DNA of 64,000 nucleotides from Cyprinodon diabolis (GCA_030533445.1 CM060064.1:2149416-2213415); one strand, 5' to 3'. Positions 57,701-64,000 are shown, numbered from the stretch's first letter. Notes: a model not told the origin generated them from the sequence alone. Made by a program: numbers and translations.

Positions 57701-60700
57701 CATGGTAACTCTTCATGTGTGGCAGGAGAGAAGCTCTCTGAGGCGGAGGAGGTGGCGGCTCTGAAGAAGAAGCTGCAGTGGTTTGCTGAGAACCAGGAGC
57801 TGTTGGACATAGACGCCAGGAGGCTGAAGGAGGCGACCGCTGAGATCCTGCGCCTCCGAGATCAGGTGGGGTTCTCTCTGATACCGGAACCCACTGGGCT
57901 TCAGAGAGGGAAGCGGGTCGTTTACCGACGATCAGCAGCTGGTTTCTGTTACAGGTGGAGAAGCTGAAGCAGGAAACGGGCCAAGGAAGCAGGAAGCAGC
58001 AGAGGAAGATCAGAGACGGATCTGCAGACACGAGGAAAATGCAGGAGCTCCAGCGACAGGTTCGAGATCAGAGCGGTCAGTCAGTGCTCCTCCACAGGCC
58101 TTCATCACCTCGCTGTTCTTTCCTCCACCAGGTCAAGGAGCTGGAGCAGATCCTGAGGAGCAGGAACCCAAACTCTCTCCCAGCTCTCATATATGCCGCA
58201 GCCACAGAGGACGGCGCCTCCGCCGGGGCGCCCCCGCCCAGCCGGGTCAACGCGCTGCTGGAACGCAGAGTTCAGCGCCTGGAATCTGAGCTGGAGAGTC
58301 ACGACGAGGAGGCCAAGCGCAGCCTGAGGGCCATGGAGCAGCAGTTCCACAGGATCAGGGTAACCAGCCTGGGTCTGTGCTCTGCCTGCCTGCCCTCTAC
58401 CTTCCTGTTGGATGACTCTCTCTGTCTGCTCTGCAGCTGCGCTACGAGCAGCAGATCAGTGAGCTGGAGCAGCAGCTGCAGCAGAGACGGCCGACCGAAG
58501 CAGCTGCACCTGCAGCGGAGCTGTGGACGTCCAGATGTCAGCTGCTGGAGGAGGAGCTGCAGCGGGAAAAGATCAGCCACCAGGAGAAAGAGGAGAGTCT
58601 GCAGGAGCAGATAGAAGCTCTGCAGCAGCAGCTCAGACAAAAGGTCAGCAGCTCATGGTTCGTTCACATCGACCAGGCCTGATGCCACAGCAGGTAGAGG
58701 CGCCTTGAGGAGCGAAGCAAAGCCTGTGGTGGAAATACAGCAAATTTCACTGCAGTTTAAAGATCTGAACCTTGAAACGGGTGCAGCGGAGATGAAGATG
58801 CAAACTAAAAGTTCTAGCAGTCCCCTTAGATCAGTCATCATCTCCTCAGCTGCTCCTGTCCTGTGGGAGGAAGCTGGAGTACCCAGAGAGAAGCCACCCT
58901 GCAGAACGACCCCAGCCCAGGAACTTCTGGCCTCTGTGCTCCAAACTGCTCCACCATGACCCGTTAGCTTTGCTAAACTCCACCTGCTTCCAACCTTCAT
59001 GGTTCTCCTCCTGATCCAACTGCAGACATGTTTAGGATATTTTCTCTCAGAACAGAAAGATGGATGATGGATGGGTTAGGATATGTTAGCTAGTCTGAGT
59101 GGTCGCTAACCTAACTAACTCCTCCCATCCAGGTCCAGTCCAGCCCAGGCCGGCACCAGCGCCAAGCTGTGGTTGCGTTCGGCGCCAGGATAGAGCGACT
59201 GAACCGAGAGCTCGCCACCAAGAACCGAAGAATTCAGGAGCTGAACCGGACCGTGGAGAGGCTGAAGGGAGAGCGGCGAGGCGCGCCGTCCGCACCGCGT
59301 CGCTCTGCGGAGAGCCGACCATGCGCCGGGCCGACTGGACCTCAGCAACACGCAGCAGGAACCAACATGGAGGAAGAAACCTTCCCTGCTGCCCAGAATG
59401 ACAAGACTTACCAGCCCGCCGTGTTCACAGGTCTGACCTAGGAGATGATGGAACATCAGTGGAAGGCTTTATGGCTCTGAGGGCCCAGTAAAACCAGTAT
59501 ACTGGGTTTCATTTCTCCATCTTTCTGTACAGACTCTCCTCTGGGTCTCCATGGAGACGGCTCAGTAAAAATGGAGGATGGGTCTAAACTGTAAGCAGGA
59601 TCAGGTCTGCAGTAATGTTTATTGGAGCAGTTTCTGCTCCGATAAACTGTAGAGAAGAACCAGCTGGTCTTGGTCGTCCAAGGAAGCCGGTTCCATTAAC
59701 TTCAATCCATCAATGTCTTTATTGTCAACTACAATTTAATCAAGATTTCAGTTTCAGTACAAACTGTTCATCACATACAATGGAATGGGGGGGGGGCTGA
59801 CAGGGGGAACTATTTACTGAGGCCATGTGAGCAGTTCTTCTGGGCCCTTCCGCCATAACATGCAGGGGAGTTTTGATAAGGGGGGAGGGGTGTGGCGAAT
59901 CCAGAATAACACTTATTGTTTTGAGACCAGGCTGCACAGGAATGTTCAGCCTTGACTCTTTTCTTGCTGGCTCTACGTGGCAAATCCAATATTCCAAACT
60001 TTTTGGGCTTTTCCACCTTGAAGCGAGTGTGCACATCCAAGATATTATCCCATCTCACCTTTGAGTTCAACCGCCGCAGCCAGACTGCGTTCATTGATAG
60101 CCAGCATACGGCTCATCTACCGGTCCTTCTCACTCACAGCCTTTGTGAGCGCCTCAACTGCTGCCGGCAGCCTGATCATCGCCCAAATTGCCGCCAACAT
60201 CCTCTGTAATTGTAGATACATCAGGTATCCTCCAAATCCAAACAGGAGAAATCAGAGTATGATAAATCCGGAATCCATACATCTTTAATATCCTCCACTG
60301 AAAACATTGTAAAACACACCATCCTGTAAGCCTTCCAGGAGTCCATGGTGTATCCCATGAAGTATGTCCCAGCAGAACAGGACGGCTCCCCTTTCCCTGT
60401 CTTCCAGTTGAATAAATGAGATTAATGGCATTGAGGGACCAGCTGACCAGATCCATTGTTTGAGTTCAGGTGAAATGAAGAGAGAGCTCAGAAAGACAAG
60501 ACACAGCAAAGCGGGGACAGATCAGGAACATGTGACCTTCATGAGTCAGAACAGATCATCCATGATCCAAGTTCTGGACTTTACATCAGGCCTGTTCCTG
60601 TAGTCACTTCTGTGGTGATGAAACTGAGTCTGTCCAGTTAATGGCAGCAGTAGATCCACCAGCACCTTCATCTACTGGATGCCTGGCTGTGTGTTTCCTG

Positions 60701-63700
60701 GACGGGGCCGCCTGTGGAGCTGGTTGACAGTTGCCTTTTGTATCTATGCTTCTTTTTCTGGTGAACTGGAAACGTGACCTGAGATGACATGATGTGAATA
60801 GGAGCTATAGAAATAAACTGAATAGAATTATTACAGCAACTTCTTTTTTGGGGGGGAGTTTTTTTTTCTGACAGTAGGTTGACAGCAGAGGGGGGATGAG
60901 AGAGGGGGAGTTGGGACCACAGGTGGGATTGGAACCCGGGTCGGCCGCGTGGAGGACTAAGGCCTCTGTACATGGGTGGTGCGCGCTAAACACTGCTACA
61001 CCTGTCTTGCTTAATTTTGCATTTTGGTCCCTATAGAGATGAATCCATCCCAGCCCTGTTTCCTGGTATTTCTTTATCTGGGAAGTAAATTATTAAATGT
61101 GGTTCCAGTACCCCTGGTTGGGAACCGGTCCCCGGCTAAATGAGGACTGTGAAGGGAGGAGATGCTCTTCTGGACCAGAAGGATCCTCTGGTGGACCACA
61201 GGTCCTGATCTAATGTCTGATCTGTGCATGAAGAAGAATAAACTGTCTGATGCTGCGATGCTTTTAGAAGCAGAGCTCCTGTGGCCTGATCTCTGGACCT
61301 TCTCCCACCTTCTGGTAGGAAGCCACATCTCAGAGGTGCTGCAGGAGAACGAGGCTCTGAGGGAGCGTGTGGAGCAGCTTCACCTGCAGAGTGAGAAGGA
61401 TCAGGAGGAGCTGCAGGCCAGAGCTGCTCGGGCAGAGGAGGAGCTGTCCAGGTGAGTATCCTGCCTCTGACGCCATGTTCACCTCCAGAAGGAGGCTAAC
61501 CAGCAGGCTGGGACGCTCTGCTGCAGGCTGAGGGAACGCTCTGCAGAGCAGCTGTCCTCCATGAAGGCGGAGCACCTGAGGGTTATGGACCGCCTGCGTG
61601 CCGCCCATGCTCTGGAGCACTCCTCATCCAAGGTGGCAGAACTGAGCAATAAGCTCCAGACTCAGGAGGTACCGGTTCCATCCAGCCCAACGTCTGCAGC
61701 ACAGCAGGAACGGAGCTCACTGCCTCTGCATCTCCTGACAGGTGGCCATGAAGCACCTGCAGCAGCAGCTGAAGGAGCTGCAGGAAAGTAAAGAGGCCCT
61801 CTGCATCTCCACGAGGAGAGAGGAAGCTCTGCAGAAGCAGGTCAGCAGATCTCCACTTCCCTATGAGCTTTGCTAGGTGACCTCTGACCTCTGAGGACTC
61901 ATCATCTTCATGTTCTGATTTGTTTGGTCACTGACTCTGATTTGATGTCCCTGAACAACAGAAAGCAGAACGTTTGTGAGTCAAACGCAGGAAGAAGACA
62001 GTGGTCAAAATAAAACAATAGCTTCTAGATTTTACTGAAAGGAGCAGGAAGTCATGTCAACACCTAGTGGTTCAAATCGGTTTATAAGTTTAGTTTTGAC
62101 GCGCGGCTGAAGCATCTTTGCTGCTCTAGCTGCGCAGTGGTAAAGTGGGTCTGATGCGTGTTGGGAGCAGCTATATTATCAGTGGGTAAAAAGTAGTTAG
62201 AATCTATGTTGAAGTGAGAAAGTCCTCCTGAAAACATGGTCTGTGCAGTCAGTTCATCCAGATTACCATCCTGCCTTCAAAGATTATTTCTCTGTGGGAG
62301 CCGCTCAGACCCCCACATACCGGCGCTGCGCTGTCACTGGGAATCCCCAGCAGCAGCTGCCTCAGGCCCGCTCGCCTCTTGGGGGTTTTCCCCTCCTGTT
62401 GGTGGCGGCTGGAAGTAGATGTTAGCGTTTTTCACGTACATAATCCAAACTGCAGGCAGCAGGATAATAAAAGCCAACATATTCTGCCGGCAGGTTTCTA
62501 CATTTTAATAAACTGTTTCAGAGGAGTGATCATAGCGCTCTGCATCAGCAGTGCTGTGTCTGACTCCCTGCCAGCTCCCAGATCAGCTTCTCTCATTGGT
62601 TGATGTGACGTCCAGCAGCTAAAGTTACATTTTCCAAACTCCTGCTGCTGCTTCTGAAGTGCGTGACGCGCCTCAGATGCTGAGAAGTTAATGAGGCGCT
62701 CAAACCGTGCTGCAGGACGTTTAGCTGCGCCTTGATGCGCGTCAACCATTGACTTTGTCTGTAAACCTGCTGCTCGCGGTCTGAACGTAGCATTATGAGT
62801 CAGGAGCTTCTTCTGGCTGGTTTCCTGGGAACTCTCCTGTGATTGGCCCATAAACCAGGAAGTAATAAAAGGTTACACAGCGTAGTTCCAGTGCATCAAC
62901 GTTGTTGATGGAGCGCACTGATTGTTTATAGGGAATGGAACCATCATCAACAGACACAAACCGGATGATTTGGCTTAATTTTACAGTAAATGTATCACTT
63001 CTTGGATTTCTATAGAAAAATTTAAAGAAAAGTTCTTGTCTGAAATGGTAGAAAATAACTTTCCGACTGTTCTGAATCAAACACGCTTCACACAGCAGGC
63101 TGCATATGAGCCTAAAGTGTCTGGTTATCAGCGTGGTGTTACCAGGTGATGGAGCTGCTCACTGGACAGTAACCAGCATCCATCAGGGGTTCAGGAGCTG
63201 ATTACGCCTCCTAGTGGCGCTTTTAGCCAATCACAGCAGCTGCGCTATATCCCATTCTTGGTTAGTTTTACGTCGTGCAGAGTTAACTGATGAATCAAAG
63301 TCGTACCAAATCTAGTCAGCAGGATCACGCAGACATGTTTCCTTTGGTTCTTCTGCTAAAGGAAATAGAGGCTATTCCAGCTCCTTGTTCGCTTTGCTTC
63401 AGCGCCTCTGGATGAGGTCATACATGCCGCTGCTTTTCATTGGTCCAAATATTTCAAATGTTTGGACCAATGAAATGCATTTTCGTGAGTTGATGAATTT
63501 CCAAATCTCGCGCCCAATCATCTCGCTGGATTAATAAACCAATGAATTGTTCTGTGTATCTGAAACCACGGCTTTGAATCTCTAGTTTGTTTTTAGGATT
63601 AGTCATTCCTTTTTTATTGAACTATAGTGTGAATAAAAACGTACTGCTATGGTTATGGTGCGTCCTTCCTGGGTCCTCAGGTGACGGACTGAGCCTGTCC

Positions 63701-63904
63701 TCCCCTCTGCAGCTTTTAGTTTATGCTCCTGCCCTCTGATGCTGACTGTGGGTCTGTCCTCCTGCTTAGCTCACCCAGCTGCTGCAGGAGCTGAAGGAGG
63801 CCAAAGAAGCTCAGAGCTCCGAGGTGAAGCTTCTCTGCAGCCTGGAGAGGAAGATCATCAACATGGAGCTGAGACAGGAGCACAGAGAGAAGGAGCTGCA
63901 GCAG
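21722..63904 (+). CDS. CEP162: CEP162 (centrosomal protein 162), 29 coding exons, 3' end outside window
   Basis: In other vertebrates this protein binds microtubules at the distal end of centrioles and promotes assembly of the ciliary transition zone with CEP290. I chained 29 exons with consistent phases, giving 1,259 residues without a stop. Vertebrate orthologues are about 1,400 residues, so the last ~10% lies beyond the window. Diagnostic matches to the family are [14 protein letters not shown] at the N-terminus, [132 protein letters not shown] and [12 protein letters not shown]. Residues 1-530 are low complexity and acidic or Ser-rich. From about 575 onward the protein is nearly continuous coiled coil. 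Between exons 12 and 13 fish sequence is much shorter than human. Exons 3 and 4 have no clear human counterpart. Introns are packed with transposons. Confidence 0.95.
21974..22076 (+). CDS. CEP162: CEP162 coding exon 2
   Basis: Residues 21-55 contain [11 protein letters not shown] and [12 protein letters not shown], equivalent to the SDDS and PWW motifs of orthologues. Entry phase 0, exit phase 1. An alternative acceptor 10 nt downstream would break the phase. Confidence 0.92.
22129..23162. mobile_element. hAT-like element in CEP162 intron 2
   Basis: TACAAGTA (22,121-22,128) and AACAAGTA (23,163-23,170) flank the block at 7 of 8 bases. Internal AGATGAAGCCTC at the left and GCTCATCTCATGA at the right are roughly inverse. 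The terminal repeats are poor, so the superfamily is provisional. No coding capacity. Confidence 0.5.
23880..23929. repeat. 50-bp palindrome with ZNF143-like halves
   Basis: ATCCCAGAATGCTTTGC and its exact inverse GCAAAGCATTCTGGGAT surround GGAGAGCTCTCC. Only two base pairs of the whole 50-bp palindrome mismatch. TCCCAGAATGC is the core of the ZNF143/STAF promoter element, here as two convergent copies. Confidence 0.85.
24214..25596 (+). mobile_element. hAT element with BED zinc-finger remnant
   Basis: The ends are TAGAGCTGCAACAACGA and the inverse GTTAGTTGCAGCCCTA. A perfect duplication AATCAAAG lies at 24,206-24,213 and 25,597-25,604. Near 24,610-24,740 there are pieces of a BED zinc finger (CNFCKN, then [19 protein letters not shown]), as at the N-terminus of hAT transposases. 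The rest of the transposase is absent, so the copy is non-autonomous. The insert at about 24,390-24,500 (GTGTTGCCAACTCAGCGAC) may be a further repeat. Confidence 0.85.
26163..26800. mobile_element. DNA element inserted in the THAP element, itself carrying a hAT insertion
   Basis: It starts TAGTGTTGCGCCGATACC, a hAT-like terminus, and contains GTATCGG repeats. The matching right end is not clear, so the end coordinate is approximate. The sequence it displaces can be seen intact in the copy at 56,320-56,345. Confidence 0.5.
26238..26763 (+). mobile_element. hAT element with BED zinc-finger start
   Basis: The ends are TAGGGATGGAACGGTT and the inverse AACCGTTCCACCCCTA. Flanks GGCGAGCA (26,230-26,237) and GGCAAGAA (26,764-26,771) match at 6 of 8. 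Frame 26,485-26,690 gives a BED-type domain: [15 protein letters not shown], then [20 protein letters not shown]. The domain is cut before its distal histidines. Internal deletion removed the catalytic part. Confidence 0.8.
27310..27366 (+). CDS. CEP162: CEP162 coding exon 3
   Basis: 19 codons in phase 1-1 ([18 protein letters not shown]). A symmetric exon that could be skipped without shifting the frame. No clear human counterpart. Confidence 0.8.
28198..28401 (+). CDS. CEP162: CEP162 coding exon 4 (start uncertain)
   Basis: Phase 1-1, 68 codons, contains [20 protein letters not shown] before donor GTAATC. The acceptor TCTGAAG at 28,197 keeps the frame after a good pyrimidine tract. The frame is open back to 28,086, so other starts are possible. 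Confidence 0.6.
28945..29125. repeat. ~170-bp repeat, inverse copy at 42,115-42,290
   Basis: CAATCGCTGCACACAGCTGC, TCACACTGTACGACGAAACC and CTGATGCGATCTACCTGC occur here, and in inverse order and strand near 42,130-42,280. It is probably a MITE family. No target duplication was established. Confidence 0.6.
29630..29752 (+). CDS. CEP162: CEP162 coding exon 5
   Basis: [20 protein letters not shown] aligns with the human GLLGT...KTSQPV segment. Acceptor GTCCAG, donor GTGAGT, phase 1-1. Confidence 0.88.
29957..32572. mobile_element. GTTTCTCAAT-end element swollen by a 30-bp array
   Basis: The left end GGCTGTTTCTCAATTCT is roughly mirrored by CAGATTGAGAAACTGAC at 32,554. The right arm from about 32,360 contains the same sequence as 16,076-16,300 (inverse). 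Its interior is dominated by the 30-bp minisatellite. No transposase is seen, and the target duplication is unclear. Confidence 0.5.
30269..32130. repeat. 30-bp minisatellite with orientation switches and a 753-bp duplication
   Basis: The unit is GCTGCTGCAGACGGACTAAC plus GTTAGCCCTG. It runs forward at 30,269-30,385 and inverse to about 30,605. It is forward again to 30,818, and forward once more after a duplicated flank (30,818-31,021 copies 30,069-30,268). It then inverts at about 31,275-31,450 and runs forward to 32,130 with some 20 copies in a row. TAACGTTA in the unit is itself palindromic. The alanine/leucine-rich frames are by-products of the 30-bp period. Confidence 0.95.
32752..32935 (+). 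CDS. CEP162: CEP162 coding exon 6
   Basis: Carries [20 protein letters not shown] and [13 protein letters not shown], one of the best conserved N-terminal blocks. Phase 1 in, 2 out. The GAG run (seven Glu) is a coding microsatellite. Confidence 0.95.
33079..33125 (+). CDS. CEP162: CEP162 coding exon 7
   Basis: A short exon ([15 protein letters not shown]) between TTCTAG and GTAGGA. Phase 2 in, 1 out. Confidence 0.85.
33201..33271 (+). CDS. CEP162: CEP162 coding exon 8
   Basis: Contains [10 protein letters not shown], matching the human YSDDFEDE motif. Acceptor TTTCAG, donor GTTGGG, phase 1 in, 0 out. Confidence 0.92.
33272..34763. other. CEP162 intron 8
   Basis: No coding content. It includes an L2-type LINE 3' fragment at 34,098-34,572 (GCTGTGCTGCTGCCATCAAC to GAAATAAACTGAATTC), almost the same as 38,168-38,680. 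Confidence 0.7.
34764..34788 (+). CDS. CEP162: CEP162 coding exon 9 (25 nt microexon)
   Basis: KASQILAR plus one base, between TTTACAG and GTGAGA. It joins exon 10 to give [13 protein letters not shown], equivalent to the human ANVVLLDSLDS. The phases support it. Confidence 0.85.
35955..37944 (+). pseudogene. LINE ORF2 remnant (reverse transcriptase)
   Basis: Four open pieces (to 36,308; 36,311-36,649; 36,650-37,189; 37,198-37,944) together cover the region from just before the RT domain to the ORF2 stop. The YADD catalytic motif is intact. Joining would need repair of two frameshifts and one stop. Confidence 0.85.
35955..38684 (+). mobile_element. L2-type LINE, 5'-truncated
   Basis: The reverse-transcriptase motifs are [26 protein letters not shown] and [10 protein letters not shown]. 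The C-terminal region has [30 protein letters not shown] and LLTYKALNG. The 3' UTR ends with CTATATAAATAAACTGAATT and a short GAATT-type tail. The endonuclease region is missing. A frameshift near 36,300, a TGA at about 36,648 and a frameshift at about 37,140-37,190 break the frame, so this copy cannot encode its protein. It is inserted within the long-TIR element. Confidence 0.85.
39123..39232 (+). mobile_element. L2-type LINE 3' tail fragment
   Basis: AAAGTGCCTTGAGATGACAT and GGCGCTATATAAATAAACTG end in GAATTGAATTGAA. A second, 3'-only copy of the same family in the long-TIR element. Confidence 0.75.
39320..40120 (+). repeat. GC-rich tandem repeats (157 bp and ~228 bp periods)
   Basis: CCTCCAGAACCATGGGGCCC recurs at 39,461 and 39,618. 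GATCCATTCGGGGGACA recurs near 39,822 and 40,050. Internal words such as CCAGAACCAGGGACCGGGCC recur more often. The open frames here follow the repeats and are not genes. Confidence 0.85.
41582..41674 (+). CDS. CEP162: CEP162 coding exon 10 with coding minisatellite
   Basis: [20 protein letters not shown] followed by further GTDG units. The 12-bp GGACGGAYGGAG repeat is translated. Phase 1-1, acceptor TTTCTCAG, donor GTACGG. Confidence 0.9.
42564..43105. mobile_element. MITE with GGCTACGTTCACACTGCAG ends
   Basis: GGCTACGTTCACACTGCAGG at the left is exactly mirrored by CTGCAGTGTGAACGTAGCC at the right. The same family occurs at 9,989-10,223. No coding content. Confidence 0.8.
44020..45267 (-). 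mobile_element. Tc1/mariner element, apparently intact
   Basis: It is flanked by TA on both sides. The inverted ends are CACTATATTGCCAAAAGTAT (left) and its inverse (right), and they match for about 30 bp. A TCTA microsatellite lies just outside on the left and a TA-rich run on the right. Length is 1,248 bp. Confidence 0.93.
44102..45166 (-). CDS. Tc1-type transposase, full length
   Basis: A DDE transposase that cuts and pastes its element at TA sites. An N-terminal helix-turn-helix region ([19 protein letters not shown]) is followed by the GRPRKL linker and a second DNA-binding part. The catalytic residues are D in [12 protein letters not shown] in [10 protein letters not shown] and E in [11 protein letters not shown], with 34 residues between the last two (DD34E). 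A glycine-rich [13 protein letters not shown] box is present. No stop or frameshift. I chose the start [16 protein letters not shown] (354 aa). MGRSQ eleven codons later is an alternative (343 aa). The frame is open further upstream, through the terminal repeat, which is not likely translated. Activity is plausible but untested. Confidence 0.9.
   Translation of the reverse strand: MQTVFTNICERMGRSQELSEFQRGTVIGCHLCNKSSREISSLLNIPQSTVSCIIRKWKCLGTTATQPRSGRPRKLTERGQRMLKRIVRRGRQLSAESITTDLQTSCGLQISSRTVRRELHGMGFHGRAAASKPYITKCNAKRRMRWCKARRHWTLEQWRRVLWSDESRFSIWQSDGRVWVWRLPGERYLSDCIVPSVKFGGGGIMVWGCFSGAGLGPLVPVKGTLNASAYQDILDNSMLPTLWEQFGAGPFLFQHDCAPVHKARSIKTWMTESGVDELDWPAQSPDLNPIEHLWDELERRLRARPSRPTSVCDLTNALLEEWSKIPINTLLNLVDSLPRRVEAVLAAKGGPTSY
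46829..47008 (+). CDS. CEP162: CEP162 coding exon 11
   Basis: [20 protein letters not shown] matches human SSDVEALHQAYCHIAHS. A Pro-rich tail follows. Phase 1-1, donor GTCAGA. Confidence 0.94.
47478..48480. mobile_element. hAT-like block with an inserted THAP-element fragment
   Basis: CAGGGGTCTTCAACGTGTTCC is a common hAT-type end. GACCCCCATGCAG and GGACCCCCTAGGGTCC near 47,889-47,930 belong to the same unit. From 47,932 to about 48,365 lies a partial THAP/TTAA element. CAGACCCCCCAGAGG (48,434) resumes the host-like text. Boundaries are approximate. Confidence 0.45.
47932..48365 (+). mobile_element. partial TTAA/THAP (Kolobok-like) element
   Basis: Same sequence as 56,117-56,535: the reading frame starts [10 protein letters not shown], then [34 protein letters not shown] in broken frames. 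Truncated at its left end. The right end reads CTTTTCCTTTAA. Confidence 0.7.
48862..48943 (+). CDS. CEP162: CEP162 coding exon 12
   Basis: [20 protein letters not shown] matches human [13 protein letters not shown]. Acceptor TTTTTCAG, donor GTTAGG, phase 1 in, 2 out. Confidence 0.95.
49395..51347. mobile_element. non-autonomous hAT, 1.95 kb, perfect CTTCTAAG duplication
   Basis: The ends are CAGGGGCGGATCTAG and the inverse TAGATCCGCCTATG. CTTCTAAG is at 49,387-49,394 and 51,348-51,355. Next to both ends is a GGGTGGCA/TGCCACCC motif. It contains a large AT-rich fold-back (49,971-50,085 against 50,353-50,467). No transposase. Confidence 0.88.
49971..50467. repeat. inverted repeat (~115-bp arms) inside the hAT
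   Basis: ACTCTGCCATATTTAAAAAT and AGCATACAATTAATTGCCAC on the left reappear inverted on the right (50,353-50,467). The loop is about 270 bp. Rich in AAATAAATAAAT. Confidence 0.8.
51899..52201 (-). other. unexplained minus-strand frame abutting CEP162 exon 13
   Basis: This 100-codon frame reads like globular protein near its end ([49 protein letters not shown]). The first ~15 codons are antisense to exon 13, so any real origin starts below about 52,155. I do not recognise it. It could be a fragment of a retrocopy or chance. No promoter or splice support. Confidence 0.25.
52156..52393 (+). CDS. CEP162: CEP162 coding exon 13
   Basis: 79 codons, Ser/Arg/Pro-rich ([19 protein letters not shown]), standing where human has a longer basic, Ser-rich segment. 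Acceptor TTTCAG, donor GTGAGG, phase 2 in, 0 out. Confidence 0.88.
52458..52584 (+). CDS. CEP162: CEP162 coding exon 14
   Basis: [20 protein letters not shown] then basic, Ala-rich sequence. Acceptor CCCACAG, phase 0 in, 1 out. Confidence 0.88.
52668..52795 (+). CDS. CEP162: CEP162 coding exon 15
   Basis: [20 protein letters not shown] is predicted helical. Acceptor TCTGCAG, donor GTAAGA, phase 1 in, 0 out. Confidence 0.88.
52865..52999 (+). CDS. CEP162: CEP162 coding exon 16
   Basis: Coiled coil: [19 protein letters not shown] and QQNYLLQSK, matching human QDNYILQAK. Phase 0-0. Confidence 0.93.
53000..54481. other. CEP162 intron 16
   Basis: No exon seen. The block at about 53,925-54,052 is an L2-type LINE 3' UTR fragment on the minus strand (inverse of CTCAGCAGAAGGCTGCTCAC ... 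TGAGGGATTGCTGAAGAGTC). Confidence 0.65.
54482..54613 (+). CDS. CEP162: CEP162 coding exon 17
   Basis: [18 protein letters not shown] is nearly identical to the human QIQKEIQEQETLLQGYQQ. Phase 0-0. Confidence 0.96.
55795..57106. mobile_element. outer MITE (copy B of ATGCTACG family) hosting a THAP element
   Basis: Left part (about 55,795-55,926) and right part (56,773-57,106) match copy C (62,085-62,796, inverse) and copy A. The right end reads GTGTGGACGTAGCAT. The left terminus is lost or diverged. Confidence 0.65.
55927..56772 (+). mobile_element. TTAA (Kolobok-like) element with decayed THAP domain, most complete copy
   Basis: TTAA (55,927) followed by AGGAAACGTCCGG at the left. At the right end the duplicated target has decayed to TCAA (56,769-56,772). 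Comparison with uninterrupted copy C (AGTTTATTAAAATGTAG in inverse) shows the insertion point. The THAP start [20 protein letters not shown] (56,287) continues in other frames as [18 protein letters not shown] and [18 protein letters not shown] sequence. Frameshifted, no transposase. Confidence 0.78.
57201..57313 (+). CDS. CEP162: CEP162 coding exon 18
   Basis: [20 protein letters not shown] and [13 protein letters not shown] match human ENERLYNQ and MFKENQSLFSEVA. Phase 0 in, 2 out. Confidence 0.95.
57395..57476 (+). CDS. CEP162: CEP162 coding exon 19
   Basis: [20 protein letters not shown], coiled coil continues. Phase 2 in, 0 out. Confidence 0.94.
57544..57649 (+). CDS. CEP162: CEP162 coding exon 20
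   Basis: [20 protein letters not shown], coiled coil. Phase 0 in, 1 out. Confidence 0.94.
57726..57865 (+). CDS. CEP162: CEP162 coding exon 21
   Basis: [20 protein letters not shown] matches the human [19 protein letters not shown] block, the clearest family signature. Phase 1 in, 0 out. Confidence 0.97.
57955..58059 (+). CDS. CEP162: CEP162 coding exon 22
   Basis: [20 protein letters not shown] then [11 protein letters not shown]. Phase 0-0. Confidence 0.95.
58132..58359 (+). CDS. CEP162: CEP162 coding exon 23
   Basis: [14 protein letters not shown] and [20 protein letters not shown] match human [13 protein letters not shown] and the following coil. Phase 0-0. Confidence 0.97.
58437..58643 (+). 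CDS. CEP162: CEP162 coding exon 24
   Basis: [20 protein letters not shown] and [20 protein letters not shown], coiled coil. Phase 0-0. Confidence 0.95.
59133..59430 (+). CDS. CEP162: CEP162 coding exon 25
   Basis: [20 protein letters not shown] and [12 protein letters not shown], then an Ala/Pro/Arg-rich stretch and [10 protein letters not shown] (human SKLYQPHTFTD). Phase 0 in, 1 out. Confidence 0.96.
59709..60540 (-). mobile_element. unidentified retroelement-like sequence
   Basis: Read on the minus strand it ends with AATAAAGACATTGATGGATT, a polyadenylation signal near the 3' end. Partly open frames include [20 protein letters not shown] and [20 protein letters not shown] in different frames. 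The family is not recognised. It resembles a decayed retrocopy or retroelement 3' end. Confidence 0.45.
60840..61005 (-). mobile_element. tRNA-derived SINE (minus strand)
   Basis: On the minus strand GTAGCAGTGTTTAGCGCGCA (A-box-like) and CCCGGGTTCCAATCCCACC (B-box-like) are spaced as in a tRNA and followed by a purine/pyrimidine-rich tail. Not a working tRNA. Confidence 0.65.
61319..61451 (+). CDS. CEP162: CEP162 coding exon 26
   Basis: [20 protein letters not shown] matches human SHVSEVLQENYRLKNEL. Acceptor GGTAG, phase 1 in, 2 out. Confidence 0.96.
61527..61668 (+). CDS. CEP162: CEP162 coding exon 27
   Basis: [19 protein letters not shown] matches human [19 protein letters not shown]. Phase 2 in, 0 out. 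Confidence 0.97.
61742..61840 (+). CDS. CEP162: CEP162 coding exon 28
   Basis: [20 protein letters not shown], coiled coil. Phase 0-0. Confidence 0.95.
62085..62796. mobile_element. MITE (copy C of ATGCTACG family), uninterrupted
   Basis: Inverse of copies A and B. The right end reads GGTCTGAACGTAGCAT, and the left end is diverged or truncated. It preserves the empty sites for the hAT insertion in copy A (62,558-62,565) and the THAP element in copy B (about 62,495-62,515). Confidence 0.75.
63435..63475. repeat. 15-bp inverted repeat with CCAAT words
   Basis: TTTCATTGGTCCAAA (63,435-63,449) and TTTGGACCAATGAAA (63,461-63,475) are perfect inverses around 11 bases. The function is unknown. It lies in CEP162 intron 28. 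Confidence 0.8.
63770..63904 (+). CDS. CEP162: CEP162 coding exon 29 (last in window)
   Basis: [20 protein letters not shown] and [20 protein letters not shown] match human LLEELREAKENH... and KIKQMEMRHAQREQELQQ. Donor GTACCC. The remaining C-terminal exon(s) are to the right of the window. Confidence 0.96.
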
Positions 63905-64000
63905 GTACCCTGAAGCTTCTCCTCAAACATGGCTTCCTGCAGCAGCTGTTCCCTTTAGACCAGAATGACTGAACAACAGCAACACACTTTCACAGAGGAG

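Larger units (their letters stand above)
59431..61318. other. CEP162 intron 25 with three repeats
   Basis: Holds a minus-strand polyadenylated repeat (59,709-60,540), an L2-type LINE 3' fragment (60,685-60,830, ending GAAATAAACTGAATAGAATT) and a minus-strand SINE (60,840-61,005). No extra exon seen. Confidence 0.65.

Overview
This is fish nuclear DNA, very probably from a teleost. The evidence is intron-split vertebrate genes with GT-AG boundaries, a teleost-type repeat load (hAT MITEs, a Tc1 element, an L2-type LINE, TTAA elements with THAP remnants, tRNA-derived SINEs) and a reading frame that follows vertebrate CEP162 exon by exon. Which teleost group it belongs to cannot be fixed from the sequence.

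The right two thirds is one plus-strand gene, CEP162 (QN1/KIAA1009), a centriole distal-end, microtubule-binding protein needed to assemble the ciliary transition zone. I could chain 29 coding exons from the start codon at 21,722 to 63,904. All splice phases agree and they give 1,259 residues. The last exon(s), roughly the final 100-150 residues judged by vertebrate orthologues, lie beyond the window. A likely promoter and non-coding first exon sit near 18,240-18,390.

The left part (2,230-5,689) carries a small two-exon plus-strand gene for an acidic 209-residue protein that I do not recognise. A CCAAT box and a full match to the ciliary X-box (RFX site) consensus lie just upstream of it. It is followed by 12 copies of a 94-bp tandem repeat. 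Splice-bounded open segments at 7,505-8,249 may be exons of a further, perhaps decayed, gene. Region 8,900-18,200 holds repeats and no gene I can support.

Much of the rest is mobile DNA, often nested and datable by target-site duplications (TSDs). Highlights are: (a) a 6.6-kb element (34,900-41,484) inside a CEP162 intron with ~630-bp inverted ends, a CCACTG duplication and an L2 LINE inside it, but no recognisable transposase; (b) a three-layer nest at 43,342-46,579 whose innermost layer is a Tc1 element with an intact DD34E transposase, and whose empty site survives in a related copy at 62,558; (c) TTAA elements with a decayed THAP domain (Kolobok-like) in three copies; (d) a 912-bp near-perfect palindrome flanked by TTAA. 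There are also striking tandem arrays: 1.25 kb of almost pure C/T, and a 30-bp array that flips orientation several times within a 753-bp duplication.
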